Shown: positions 23,686 through 36,217 of the stretch, one piece after another
How the letters are laid out: every line of letters begins with the position of its first letter
Position numbering within the stretch: the stretch's first letter is position 1
NCBI GenBank assembly: GCA_010015745.1
Contig: ML978173.1
Location: forward strand, 1 to 64,000
Source: Setomelanomma holmii
Lineage: Eukaryota; Ascomycota; Dothideomycetes; Pleosporales; Phaeosphaeriaceae
DNA: 64,000 bases
Direction of reading: 5' to 3'
Notes under the pieces: generated by a model
What the model saw: only the letters and a program-made list of their open reading frames with translations
Told to the model about the DNA's origin: nothing
Databases searched by the model: none
Translations under genes and position numbers: made by a program

Positions 23686-24714
23686 ATCTCATAGTCGAGA
23701 GTACTCATCCTCAGCACTATTTCCGGTCATCTTTTGAAAATCAATCTAGTCGCTGAAGGCATCTCGGTGCGGGAACGGAGTTATGGAGCAAGCGCTGGTA
23801 GTCGATACAAGCTTTCGATTAAAATCGGAAGGGGACTGTAAGTCTGCTGAAAGCGGAAATTTTCCCCCTCTCTCACAGACATGTCTCGGACATAGACCGA
23901 GATCAAAAGGATTTTCGAATCTTGGCCTTTTGTCTCGTTCGCCCCAGTCAGCTCTCATTCATGCATGCTCAATGCCAAAGGCGCAACGAGCAAGGCCTTC
24001 GGATGCTATGTGTGACATTTTGGGCGCGCAGTTACGGCACGATATTGCGTGTACTCTCATAAGCGACAGGAGACTGCGTGTAGTCCTAGATGGACCATCT
24101 TGCGTATGCACTCTACGGTTCAGGTTGCAGCTGGGTCTCCTATCCCGTTGAAAGCAGGAGAAGTGGAGGTGCTTCTGCTATGCGAAAGGTTCGCACGAGT
24201 ATGCTCCCTCTTACGGTACTCTTTGCGCCATTAATAGTCACTGAGCATGCTATCGAGGCCTCTGCGCGTGTCGCATGTTCGTCGAGGCTCTCTTTCTTCG
24301 TAGGTAATGAAGCTACACTTGATGATATTTGCACAACACAATGCGTCGTGAAGCCCCTTCAAATATTGCCACTGCCCATGATCAGCGACGACAAAAGTTT
24401 CATAGATGCATGTACAAAATTGCATTACAACGTAATGTAGATAGAAACCTGTTCTCGCAAACTCCAATGAACTAATGGAAAGTGATATAATGCCCAAAGA
24501 GGTCGCCTCCTCGGGAGGCAAAGGCTTGCGATATCGTGGAGCTCCCGGATCTGGCACCAGTCTCAACGTCGAAGCCATTTCGTCTAGTTGCTTCTTTCTC
24601 CGAATCGGTATCGCCGCAAGCGAGCGACTAGAATGACCTTTCAAACGCTTCAGCACTCGTTCTTCACACAGGTCTCTTCCTCGTCCTCTACCCGTCAGCC
24701 CATACAGTCCGTCA
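23686..24714. other. Intergenic between convergent genes
   Basis: Lies between the MFS stop and the SEC4 stop, so it carries both 3' UTRs. Small frames on both strands have no recognisable features. Confidence 0.6.
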
Positions 24715-25524
24715 CTAACAGCACTTTCCACCCATACCGCCACCATTCGCGTCACCGGCTTGTCCGACGTCCACCTTGGGGCCTGAGGCCTGGTCTGTCC
24801 GCGCGCTGTCTATCAAGCGCTTCTTGATGTCGCCGGCGAGCGAGTAGAAAGCCTTGTCGACGTTGATATTGCTCTTCGCCGAGACCTCGAGGAACGGAAT
24901 GCCGAGTTCATCGGCAAGTGCCTGGCCCTGCTCTGTGGAGACGGCGCGCTTCTCTTCCCAGTCGCACTTGTTGCCAATCAGGATCTTGTTGACACCCTCG
25001 GTTGCGTGTTGCTCGACATTGGAAAACCATGTGCGGATATCTGCGACGGTGTTAATCGTGGTGTAGACCCAACTTGGCGCAATCTGGCCATTGCCTCGGG
25101 CGGGGCTAGGTAACTCACTGTTGAAGCTCCTCTCGTCTGTAACGTCGTAGACCAGCAGAATGCCCATGGCGCCTCTGTAGTATGCGGTGGTGATGGTCCG
25201 GAAGCGCTCCTGGCCTGCCGTGTCCCATATTTGCAGCTTCACGCGTTTCCCGTCGAGCTCGATGGTTCGGATCTTGAAGTCGATGCCGATAGTGGTGATG
25301 AAGGACGGCGTGAACGAGTCTTCGCTAAATCGCAGCAGACAGCAGGACTTTCCTACGCCCGAGTCGCCTATCAAGAGGAGCTTGATCTGCGGGTCTTGTC
25401 AGTGCAGCACTGCAGAGGAATGCAATGGCGGTGTAGTGGCGCCTTTCGAGGCGGCGCGGAACACCAGCACGACGCAGCGTAGGGAGACACTTACAAGGAA
25501 ATCGTAGTTTCTTGTGCCCGCCAT
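24715..25524 (-). CDS. SEC4: Rab GTPase Sec4/SrgA
   Basis: Three exons (25524-25495, 25386-25119, 25040-24715) give 207 residues, the normal size. Nucleotide-binding motifs are all present: P-loop GDSGVGKS, switch I TTIGIDFKIRT, DTAGQERFRTIT, NKCD and VSAKSN. The C-terminus ends GGKCC for double geranylgeranylation. The effector region IGIDFKIRTIEL marks the Sec4/Rab8 branch, which drives secretory vesicles to the growing hyphal tip through the exocyst. The short first exon (MAGTRNYDFL) is typical. Confidence 0.96.
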
Positions 25525-25980
25525 GTTGAGCTGTGTGGTGCGAGCGGCCGTGTTATCAGCGGTAGAGGCGGAGGGAAGTGGGAGCGGTTGGGACGTGGAC
25601 GTGGACGGGAGCTATGGTGCGGACGGTATGGCGCAGGCGAGAATGTTGGCAGGGGAGGGTGTGCAAATGTCGAGGCCAGGTATGCAGTGGGTATACGGTA
25701 TACAGCCGTCTCAGGGCGGCGCAGGCAACACGATTCCGGGGTTTTGGGGAACGATTGCTGGGTTTGGGCGGGCGTTGACGTTGTAGCGGCGGCCGCCAAG
25801 CAACCAAGCGTCTTGTGCGGTCACTGCCACTGCCACACACCATCAAAGCTGCCCAGTGGCGACTGCCCTGTCTACGCCTGGGGTACTAACCCCCGAAAAT
25901 CCCTGCCACCGAGCATTCTAGTGAAGATAGGATGCATATATATCTATTTCTTGACGCACATCACATGCCACAGCAAGCCC
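25525..25980. other. Intergenic, SEC4 promoter and NCA2 3' end
   Basis: About 450 bp upstream of SEC4. No separate gene is seen; overlapping small frames on both strands are low-complexity. Confidence 0.55.
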
Positions 25981-28075
25981 TCAAGTAAACCACTTCGAGT
26001 ATGCCCATCGCATGCGCTCCACCACTTTTTGCTGCCTCTCTAGTCCGCTCCTCACGTCCACGAGCTCATCCACCTCTACCAAGAAGTCGTGGAAGATGCG
26101 CCGGGGCAGTATACCACTTGCTGCCTGTCGCAAGAGGTGCACCTCACACAGCAGCAGACCATGGTCCTTGTACGATATCTCGCCGAAATCGGTCGGTGTT
26201 GCGCTGGTGAGAATGCGGTCAATGTTGCGGAGAATGAGCACGAGCTTGCCTTGTCGTGCCCACTGCTGCACCCCTTTGCGGCTGCTGAAGACGCCTCTAA
26301 GCCATCGGTACACGCCAACGCTCACGAGCACGCCGGGCGTCAGTCCGATAAAACCGAAAAGAAGCTCCTGGCTCTTCAAGATACTATCGATCCCGCTCAT
26401 TGCAACCTCAACGTCCACTTTTGTCTTTTGAATCTGGATAAGAAGTGCGCTAGCCAAGTTGCCGACTATCGCTCCTTTGACTGGGCTCTGGATCTCTTTC
26501 TCGTATGATCTCAGTACCGTTGTCAGATCGCCTTCCCGCACTTTTGCCCGTATGTCTGCGATCTGTGTCTCGTTCAACGCGGCTCCTTCGGGGTTCTTGA
26601 CCGCGAAGTCGACCACCATGCGCTCGAGACTTGCGCGATCCGCTTCGAGACTGCGCTTGCTCATGATAGACACCTCGCTGTCCTCGTCGTGCCGGATAGT
26701 GCCAATGACTTTTTTGGCTGGCTGGACCACCCAGTTGGACCAAAAGTCGATCACGGTCTGACCAAATTCTTGAATCCACGTGAGGATCTCCTCTTTCCTG
26801 TTGACGACGATGCGGAGTATGGTTGTAGAAGACACGAGGAAGATGGTCGCAGGAAGCCAGTAGCGGATGAGGCGAGATGGTCGGCCGTTCTTTTTCACGA
26901 CCGCATTGAAGTTCGTAGTGTAGGTAGGCAAGGCATGGTTCAGCAGATATTGCAAACGCTCGGCAACATCGGCCGGCTTTAGAGTTGTCGCTGTCCGCTC
27001 GCCGGAGGGCTCGTGCAATTCGTAGTATTGGTCGTCTTGCGTAATGCTTGCAACCGAGTCGTCAAACTTATCGACGGACAACTCTGCGGTGTTCACACTT
27101 TGAATCACGGCGTCCATTAGCGCAATGTTCTTGGACACGACACTCTTCCACCGGTGACTGTTGCCCTGGGTGCCAAGCAGGCCCGGTGTCTGTGTGTCGT
27201 CTCCTTCGATGCTAGACACAATTAGGATAACTCTATATGTTCGCAAGGGCAATGTACCTTTCGTTACTCAGACCTTCACCGAGCAGCACACCCAGGGCAT
27301 TCGCGTTCACCAAACGAATCTTTCGCAGCGCTTTGCGCTTCCTCCTGCCCTCATTCCGTACCAGAGCCAGCGGACTGACCACTCGACGCTGTATGTTCGC
27401 TATGCTCCTTTCCTGGACGGAGCTCTTCACGAGGGTGTAGAACTGGCTCCAGCCATCGACCAAGTGACCTCCTCGCGACCGCACGTCATGGTAAATCTCC
27501 TGCGACCACTTCCAGAAGCGAAGCGGCGACGTCTGTACCGAGTAGAGTCCGGCGAAACGGTATGTGCTGAGGACGTCGTCCCAGTACCAAATGTCGTCTT
27601 CGAGAGGGATGGTTTGCTCGAGTATAGTGCTGAGGACCTGGCCGTACGCCTGCGTCGTGGCCTTGCTCAGCAGCAGCCACTCGAGTTCGTGCTCGTAGCT
27701 CGCATCGTCCCGCAGCTCGTCGTCGTCCTGGTCCTGTGCAAACCACTCGGTGCACGTGGAGCAGCTGCTCGATAGCTGGGCCTTCTGGAGAGCCTCGGAT
27801 ATTCTGTATCCCGGCACGAGGCTCGATTTGGAGCTGGCCGTCGTCGATAGACTCTTGATTAGGTTTTGCAGGTGTGCAATACGCGCCGACTTGGTGGGGT
27901 CGTGCGCTTCCTCCGCCGTCAGAATCGCGAAGCTTCCGCCGGTGCGTGATGTCGACAACTGCAGGCGATCCAGCTGGCTGTCTATGCGCCGGATGTGGCT
28001 GATTCACGGTCAGCAAAGTGGCGAACAGAACCTGACGGATTAGGTTGCATCGACTTACTCAACCACGAAAGACAT
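25981..28075 (-). CDS. NCA2: Nuclear control of ATPase protein 2 (Nca2)
   Basis: Three exons (28075-28059, 27998-27258, 27211-25981) give 662 residues. The start comes from a 17-nt first exon encoding MSFVV and part of the next codon, joined to DHIRRIDSQLDRLQLS, the conserved N-terminus. The C-terminal NCA2 domain has two hydrophobic segments (WLPATIFLVSSTTILRIVV and LLFGFIGLTPGVLVSVGVYR) and the conserved KEIQSPVKGAIVGNLASALL and GLLLCEVHLLRQ. In yeast Nca2 is a mitochondrial outer-membrane protein that, with Nca3, affects the Atp6/Atp8 mRNA balance. Confidence 0.93.
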
Positions 28076-28538
28076 GGTAACGCCGCGTTGGCGCCGGGAC
28101 GAGGAGTGCTGCGATTATTTGGTTCGCAATTGATCGCACGCCAGGATAACGCGCGCCTACCCGCAGATGACGTCAGCTAAGCTCGCGCACCGTCCCACCA
28201 CACTTCAGCCGCATCGCTACAGAGCTCATCACGATATTCACACGCCCATCAGTCTGACAGGCAAGCTCACCAGGGCCCAGAATAATTCGCCCCCACCCTG
28301 CTCCACCATCATAGAATGCCAAAGTCAGCTTTCCAGACATACGCAAGTTTGGATGTCTTGGCCACACAGCACTTTCGGAGAGAGTACTTTCAGTTCATTG
28401 ATATTGACAGTCATTATGTATTATCTTCGTATGCGGCTACACAACACCTTTTGCTCCGATATACATAACCCATTGCATCCTACATTACCCGCGAGAAATG
28501 CAAATCAAACATAATAAAAATGGCAGCGTTGTAAGCTT
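28076..28538. other. Intergenic, NCA2 promoter region
   Basis: 460 bp between the NCA2 start and the stop of the wall-protein gene. No gene is seen. Confidence 0.55.
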
Positions 28539-30353
28539 CTACAGAGCCAGGAACCCAAGCACGGCAGCAAACATCATGTGTTTCGCTTCCACCTGCATAG
28601 GCGAGGCCGCCCCAGTGAACTGAGCGGGCGACGAAGGGCGCACGGCACCTGTGCCTGTTGGCTGGAAGCTAGGCTTCAGCGTGGATGGGACGGGATAAGG
28701 TGCGAGAGGAGTAGGCGCAGCAGGAGTTTGTGCGGGTCCACCGCCAGGGACTAGGCCAACAGGCGCAGTAGGCGTGGCACCCGCGACAGGGTACTCGGTC
28801 GTGAAGTGTACCTGAGGGACGGTGAGAGAAGTGGAGCCATACACAATGGTAGTGACTGGCTTGCTTGGAGTAGGAGTGCCGCTGGGAGCAGGCGTGTTCA
28901 AGGGAACACCGCTCGATCCAACATCCCCGCTTGGTGTGGCAGGCGTGTTATTGAACGTGTCGTTGGGACAATTTGACACCAGGCCGGGGTTCTCTGGGAC
29001 ATACTGGGCGCAAATTCCTACGAGGTATTGCAGTGTTGACTTGGTCTCCTCGTCGGTCTTACACCATGCTTGGACGCAATCAATGACGTTCTTGGTGAAC
29101 TTGGAGTTCTTGCAATAACAGTCGGTAGCAGTGTTATCCTTGCACTCCTCTGTGCTGATCTGGAGCCAAGTGTTCATACAGCTTGGAAGCACGTCTCCTA
29201 CCTGGGACGGTGGGTAGCTCGAAGGTGGGTAGCTAGACTGCGAAGGTGGTGCGCTCGAAGTTCCTTGCCCAGGCGTGGCTGCGCTAGACGGCGGAAGAAA
29301 CGGAGGAGCAGATGAGGCGCCGCAAGACCCACCGTAGCCTCTGTTGCAGGGAGGAATTGCAGTAGAGGTTGCTGGCAGAGGCGTAGCTGTGCTGCTCTCG
29401 TAGCTGGGAGGTGGAACCTTGGTAGTCTCGTATGTGGAAGGAACAGCGGCAGAGCTGTTTGCATATGGCGGCATCGAAGAAAAGGGAGGTGCGGATTGTG
29501 GTGTCTGGGCTGGAGAGGTTTGAGCAGGCGGGCAACCCTCGCCATAACCTCCATTGCACGACCCAGATCCCGAGCTCGAGGCAGCTGGGGTAGATTGAGA
29601 ATCGCATGCTCCACCTTCGCATGGAGAGGCACTCGAAGAGACAGGCGGCTGGGAGCCACATGAATCTCCGTAGCAGGAAGGGGCCGATTGTGCAGGAGGT
29701 GGTGTGGAAGCCGACTTAGAGGCGACTGGTGTTGAAGAGACTGGGACACTGGGTGGAGAGGGTGGGTTATACTCCTTTGGAGGGGAGCAGTCGAAGCCGA
29801 TCTGATGCAGACCAATCTGGCACTCCGATTCTCCACCCTGATACTTGCTTCCTAGGTAAACGTCGACCGACTTGGCACCTCCGCATTGTGTATTCTCGAT
29901 GGTATTGCCCTCCTTCTTGCAAGGTACTGACTTTTGTTGGCAAACGCTGCCGTCCGTCATGGTGTAATGCAGATCAATGACGGCGTCAAACTCGACAGAA
30001 ACGTCAATCGTAGTGATGCTGAACCCATCTTTCTTCGTAGTACAGCCAAAAGAAGCTGGCTTCTCCTTTGTGCACTTGTTCGTGATGACTTTGTTGCCAA
30101 ATGTTCGCTTAGTCAACTGATCTCGCTTTCCTTGGGAGCTGGAGCACGACCAACCGGCCGAGAAGTCAAAATCGCCATACTGGAAATTCGATGTGCCATC
30201 TTTGAGATCTGACCAGTCGAAACCATTCTTCTGTTTGTCGCTGCACTCGTTGTTGGCGTATTGCGGCGACTTGAAAGGCTTCCCAGAGAGATTCCAGGTA
30301 GCAGCGGCTTGCTGAGCAGCAAGGCCAGCCAGAAGAGCGTATGTGGTCTTCAT
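28539..30353 (-). CDS. Secreted CFEM-domain GPI-anchored cell-wall protein
   Basis: A single exon of 604 residues from the Met at 30353; the frame is open 20 codons further up, but the signal peptide MKTTYALLAGLAAQQAAA argues for this start. Residues about 20-200 form a Cys-rich domain I cannot name. A Ser/Thr/Pro-rich linker follows, then a CFEM-like module with regularly spaced Cys (LPSCMNTWL, CKDNTATDCYC, CVQAWC, VGICAQY), more Ser/Pro linker, and a C-terminal hydrophobic GPI-attachment signal (MMFAAVLGFLAL). CFEM proteins sit in the fungal wall or plasma membrane and serve in haem/iron uptake or host interaction; which applies here cannot be told. Confidence 0.85.
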   Translation of the reverse strand: MKTTYALLAGLAAQQAAATWNLSGKPFKSPQYANNECSDKQKNGFDWSDLKDGTSNFQYGDFDFSAGWSCSSSQGKRDQLTKRTFGNKVITNKCTKEKPASFGCTTKKDGFSITTIDVSVEFDAVIDLHYTMTDGSVCQQKSVPCKKEGNTIENTQCGGAKSVDVYLGSKYQGGESECQIGLHQIGFDCSPPKEYNPPSPPSVPVSSTPVASKSASTPPPAQSAPSCYGDSCGSQPPVSSSASPCEGGACDSQSTPAASSSGSGSCNGGYGEGCPPAQTSPAQTPQSAPPFSSMPPYANSSAAVPSTYETTKVPPPSYESSTATPLPATSTAIPPCNRGYGGSCGASSAPPFLPPSSAATPGQGTSSAPPSQSSYPPSSYPPSQVGDVLPSCMNTWLQISTEECKDNTATDCYCKNSKFTKNVIDCVQAWCKTDEETKSTLQYLVGICAQYVPENPGLVSNCPNDTFNNTPATPSGDVGSSGVPLNTPAPSGTPTPSKPVTTIVYGSTSLTVPQVHFTTEYPVAGATPTAPVGLVPGGGPAQTPAAPTPLAPYPVPSTLKPSFQPTGTGAVRPSSPAQFTGAASPMQVEAKHMMFAAVLGFLAL

Positions 30354-32386
30354 GGCAAAGAAAGTCCCGTAAGAAGTCGATGAAAAGATGGCCCTGGATG
30401 AATTTGATGGCAACTAGTAGTGATGTCCGGAAAGAATGTCGAAGCACGGCTTAACGATTAAAGAAAATCTATGCAGTGATAGGTAGTAGAAGCGAGAGAT
30501 GGTCTTAACCACACAAGGCGACAAAGGAGTAACGAGTGTACTTTGTCGGCCTTGGCCCAATGAAAGAATAGCCCGGCTGGAATTATGAAGATAAAGCTTG
30601 AAGTAAAGACTTTGTGGGAGGGACAAAGGAGAAGTTATACTCCACCGAGCACAGAACAGCGAAACAAGCGGTTCGAAACATTTCCAAAGGATTGGTCGGC
30701 GATGCAAGCATTCTCGACGACTCAGCCACGGTCTTAAATGGGGCTCCCCTGTCGCTTTGTCGCGCGCTCTGCAGGCCCATACTTCGGTCTGTCGCAGGTG
30801 GTCTGGGAAGCGGTCGATGTCGAACGGTGATGGGGTTGCTCAAGAAGCGACACGCCTGAAACGCGCCAGGCACCGGCCAATCGCGGGCGAGAGAACGATG
30901 GGGCGAACAAATTCAATTAGTGGGCGCCAGGCAAATTGTTAAATGTGTGCTTGACTGGCTAAGCTGCTCTTCTCTCGGCGTTGTACTGTAGAAAGCGAAG
31001 CAAGGCTTGCAGCTTCCCCGGTTGTCGTCGCCTGTTCATTCCAAGCGTTATTCGACAGAGATAGTGAGCCGCTATGTTCTTGATGCAGGTTATTGTCATT
31101 CCGATCCGACTCCGACGTCTCACCTCCCAGAAATCCTTTCCCCTGCATCGTCTTAGCTCATACATCCGAAGAAGGAGTTTCGCGATGTTGACATTGCCGT
31201 TTTCTGTCTCTCCAAGCGGCGCTAGCCGCAAGCGTGCCGCTGTACCTTTTTAAATAGCAGCGTGAGTTTGTTTCACCTGGGTAGCTGCGGGCAACGAACG
31301 ACACGCGCCTGATGTCATTGGCTGCAATCGTTGGTCAAGATTGTTTCAGATATTAAATTGCGCCGGTTTAAGGGATCCAGGTATCGAAAAGCAATGCGGT
31401 TGTGTTGATGGGAACTCGCCGCCAGAAACCTGCCTACCTAGCACCGACACTCAGCGTGGTGCGTCTTTGCAGAGTGAAGTCAGAGTAGGAGCGCACCTAT
31501 ACTTGTGACTTCACCTGATTGCCCGAGTTGTCTGCCGTCGTTGTACTAAGAAGGCCTCGCCCTCCGCAATCGGTGCTGATATTTGGAAATAATATTGCTG
31601 CTTGCGAGCATCGGAAACAATGAGGGGCGCATTGCACACTGACAACGTCTTCTGGTATTTCTGGATTGAAACGGCAGCCTGGATGTCTTCGAGACAAAAC
31701 ACTGTCGTAGCCAGTCCGAAGGGTTTGCTCAAATGATCTACTTCATGCCTTATCAACACGCATAACAATAAGATCCGCGGTGGGAGTCATGCGAAACAAG
31801 TCCGGCCTTGATCTCGTCGTAGTGTGCACCAAGTACACTATGATTCGCGCGTGGTAGGAAAGCCTGGTATTGCGGAATGTTTGATAGCGATGGTGAGATC
31901 TAGAAGCGTACTCGCGTAGACCAATGCCTCCAACGTAACAATGCCAATGAAGAACGTTCGTGATTCTGCAGATCCATGCATGCCTTCAGTAAGTTCAGTG
32001 AATCAAATATCAATCGCTGCAAATAAACTGTGACTCAGAACTCCATACTTTCGATGCTTTCCGTTAGTTGCCTCGCTACCAAACGCCAAGAACAGCAGGA
32101 CCGTATCAAACAGTCTGATATCGTTATAGTCTAGAATTAATGCAGGATCCGCCGGCGAAAATATAACTCAGCACGAGACAGGCGCGTATCGTGCTCAGTT
32201 GTTCCTTCCCTCGAGACTTTGAGTTGTCACAGTCTCGAGACTACATGATGTTCGAAGCCGACTTGATAAAACCTCCGGTAAGCGATTCCCTATAGATCCG
32301 ACGTATTGCTTCACACTTACCAGGAGGCTTGCTGTGGCATCGAAGAAACGCTAGGACGTCCTCGATATTGATCGTGCCACCGATGA
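30354..32386. other. 2-kb intergenic stretch, no gene supported
   Basis: Lies upstream of the CFEM gene and downstream of the MFS gene. A reverse-strand frame at 31511-31768 has protein-like composition but no recognisable domain, start context or splice partners. Nothing else stands out. Confidence 0.5.
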
Positions 32387-34614
32387 TCAGGCATCTTCTT
32401 CGACAGTGATGTGTACAGTCGCATTGCGTGGACGGTCCTTCGATAGACAGCATCGAGTAGCGGTGCGTACACGGGCATGGCAGTGATTCGCCGCCCGGTT
32501 GAGGAATGGAACCTGTAGAGCGCCAATTGTGGCAACAAGAGCTGAGCACCACCAAGCCAAGGCTGTAAAGTGAATATCGATGGACAGTCCATAGAGCAGC
32601 CCAGCTATTGGACTTGCAACTGTGCGGCAGGCAGCTCCAGTAGAGGCAGCAAGCCCGTTGATCTTGCCGAGATGAGATTTAGCTGGGGCAGCCTCTTTGA
32701 TCATGATGAGAAGCAGTGGAAATGCCAAGATTGCAGTTAGACTTCGAACAGTAAGACATGCAAAGATGCCCGCGTACAGTAGGTTTTCGGGGAGCAATTG
32801 CAGGAACGGTGGCAAGATGTACGCAACAGGATGCGCCACTGTGACGTAGAGGAGGAGCCTCCATACGCCGAAAAACTCTGCCAGCAGAGGGAAAACCAGA
32901 GCTTGGATGAAAAGCTGAATGATGCCATTGATGGACATGACTAGAAATTAGTGCATCAAGTCAGCCTATGTCTTACAAGCAACTCGTTCACTGACTTTAC
33001 ATACTAATGCCAACAGACTGAACAGGAATATTCAAGCCACCGCCCATGGAGACGGATGACAGATCAATGGCGAATGCATTAACATTGTCCGCAGAACGCT
33101 TGTCCTGTAAGAAAATGGGGAGCAGATGGTCATATGTCATCTGTGTCGTTAGTGATTGTTTATTCGCCGACATAGAGGGGGGCAGAACATACCGAGTGAT
33201 AAGTGAATATGCCCAAGGCGATGACAAATTGTAAAACCGTCCAGGTAAACACCTTGTTGCTGGTAGGAGACTCCACCCATTCGCCGTTGGAACGCACACG
33301 CCACATCTCATCATGCTGCACCTCAACGGCGTTGAACGTGCCGTAGGAATCATGCATCAGATTGGCTTGAGCGTCTGAGGTAGCGCCTTGGGCGGGCAGT
33401 AGGGGTGTCTCTGCGATTGCGGCGTGGTATCCTTCGAAAAGTCCATGGGGCTGTCGGTCCGGATGCGTCTCTTCGAGCAAAAAGTATGCCATGATAATCG
33501 AAAGGAGGAGCAACGAAGCACATATTAGGTTTGGCAGCAGGTAAGGAAATTTGCCAAAGACACCTGTGGGGCTGAACACAGATGGGAAGTTCTGCGCCGG
33601 TTCCGCGAAATATCCTCCGAGTGACGGGCCTATGATCGTGCCAATAGACCAAACAAAAGGGAGCACCGCATATGCTCGTGGTTCGTGCTCTGGACGCTTC
33701 ACCATCTCGCCAACCCTGGAAGGAAGAGGCATCAGCACGTTCACATCAGGAATCCGTGGTTTGCAGCACTTACATTGTTTGGATGACGCCAATGTTGCCG
33801 TTTAGCGCCCCACCGATTACACGTCCTGCGAGAGCTGTCCAGAAATTCTGGGCAAAACCCACGAGCAGTAACGAGGACATGGTACCGATGCTGCCAATCC
33901 ACGAAGATTGAGTTAGCAAACACTCGAAGCCAGGGGCTATACATCTTCATTCGCGGGCCAGTCAGGCTCCTAATTGATGTGAACTGAGACTTTACGTACC
34001 CTGTAGCACGTTAGCTTTGTTTCTAGAGATAAGAGAACAGGAACTGATACGTGTCCTGCTTGATAGCGCCTAGAGCTGGTAACTCCAGCTACAGTATCGA
34101 CTTGAGATGTCAAATGCTGTCGCTATAGGCCAAGACACCCATCATTCCAGGCCTTACATACAGCCAAATATAACGACCGGCTTGCGGCCGACGCGATCAC
34201 TCACTCCGCCCCAATGCATTCCGGACAAAGCCTGTATGTACGAGTCAGTAGATTGCAATGCGGCCACTGCCTTGATTTACTGACCTCGCTCAAGCTGAAC
34301 GCTGCTATTAAGACGCCGGCAAAGAATGGCGCATTAGCTTCGGTGCAGACATCGAAGTTGGAGACTAGCTTCCAAGCATAAGGGAGTATCGAACTAGACG
34401 CCGCGTTTCAAAGTCAGTATACGGACTACGCAAGTCGCACGACGGGTGGCTCTCACGTTAACGCAATGGGTTCTGCGACTCGAACAAGCGCACTGTCGTA
34501 GCGTTAGCCATGTTGCGCTGGCTGAGAATGACACACGACTTACAGCAAGGCGAGTTGCGCCGTAGGAAAGTCGCTGTCGGAAACATCTTCTTGTCGCTTT
34601 GTGAGATTTTGCAT
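32387..34614 (-). CDS. MFS transporter, DHA1/tetracycline-resistance type
   Basis: Eight exons (34614-34544, 34492-34457, 34393-34285, 34231-34158, 33890-33774, 33715-33193, 33140-33005, 32940-32387) give 539 residues in one frame. The signature after segment 2 is GMHWGGVSDRVGRKPVVIFG; the segment-4/5 region carries ALAGRVIGGALNGNIGVIQT and the antiporter-type motif C WSIGTIIGPSLGGYFAEP. A central hydrophilic loop separates the two six-helix halves. The family resembles yeast YCR023C and other fungal DHA1 drug/proton antiporters of unknown substrate. The fourth intron (33891-34157, 267 nt) is unusually long for this window and needs the second of two overlapping donor sites. Confidence 0.87.
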
Positions 34615-36217
34615 TATACAGTGATTTGTTTCTTACGGCTGGCCAACGCGCAGTCAGTCTAAAGGCTTGGAGATAGGACTGTGTAGGGCCGTCGCTGCGT
34701 TGAGCTTAGGTCGAACGTGATTAGGACAGACGATAGTAGCTGCGGTGCCTGGAAGCAGCAGCAGTGCGAAGGACAGGATGCGCGGGCTTGGAATGAGAGT
34801 GAAGAAGTTTAGAAGCAGAGAGATGGGAAAGTTCTGTTATCGAAATGACAGCGAATCACAGTCTGCCACCAGCCGGTTATGATCGGCCGACCAGCCGATA
34901 ACCCTTTTCGGCAATCGCCACACAGACGTTTCCTGACGCCCTGCACCGTTTGCGGTGCAAACTTCACTCGAGACTCCAACCGCACACGTATCCTCTCACG
35001 AGCCAAAACGATCTCTAAGGCCTGCACGACCCATGATAAAGGCTTACCATCAGGCAGTGGGCTGATGGGGCTCTTTGGGGCTCTTTGGGGAACCCTGCTA
35101 GTATCCCGCCGCAAGCCCCGCACGCCGGCCTTAGCGAGACGCCCGTGGCACCATTCCAAGGTTCGGGTTTGCTTTCCCCGGCAGCGTCATAATAATTCAT
35201 CTCATCTTGTCCTTTCCTGGGATGTTTGTCGCAGAAGAGCAGAACAAGATCCCGCTCGCACTCTGCAGCATCGACCGAACATATCGAGAGGCTTGTCAAA
35301 TGGTCACGCGCAGGCATCCTAGAAGCGCTCTGATAGCGATGCGGGTCCAGCCTTTCGACGTGCGTGTGCGCACACCATCGGGCGTCTTTATCAGCCGTGA
35401 GCCAATCACCCTCCAAGCGTGCCTTTGCCACAGAGTGTAGCTTCATCGAGCGGAACAGCTGTGTCTCCTTTCAGCGTTGAGCAGGCGCTGCGAGTCTCTC
35501 TCACACGATCAGCAAATATCAAATCGCTCTGGGCCGACAAAATAGCTTCGACGCAATACAAGTGGCGGATGTCCCTCATGTGCTGCTCACGCAACCTTCC
35601 TTTACTTGTTGCACACATCGCTCCATCCTTCAGCATAGGCTCCCCGACACCAGGTCTGGCAGCAATTTGTGCCCACTTAGCGCACCATCTTGGACTTTAA
35701 TCACACACGGTTTCGCCATCTCACAGAAGCCTAGATATCTTCAGAGGATTTTGCCCATTGCAGTTGCTGCATACAAAAATCCTCTGAGGTCATAGAGGGT
35801 GTTGCGAGAGGGTAATTTGGAGAGAGAGCCTTTACTTGATCGGGCACGAATTATTGCAAGGCCTGGTGTCGAAGGTATCTGAGCACGCAGCTAGATTGTA
35901 TTGTCAATCGGGTGAGAGACCAAGCTATGCTCGACCACCGTTGTGATATAGGCCATCTTGCATTTGCCAGCAAAGCGTTAGGGTGTTATTGTCTCACTTG
36001 GGGTACCAATATCACCCACGGAGGTATTGGGCACAAGGCAGTATAGAGGTCACCAAGATCTTGGGTTGGAGTACTTCACCAAGCTTGTTCAGACCATTCC
36101 ATCCTCCACAGAGTAGCCATATCGGTACAACGCCAGCACGGTCATGGCGACTACACACCGACTCATCCATCTACAGAGGTACTATTAATCAGGTTCGGAA
36201 CACCAAATTATTCTGAC
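34615..36217. other. 1.6-kb intergenic stretch, no gene supported
   Basis: Contains two copies of a 12-bp unit (GGGGCTCTTTGG) near 35067-35090. Frames on both strands lack any recognisable feature. It is the promoter side of the MFS gene. Confidence 0.5.
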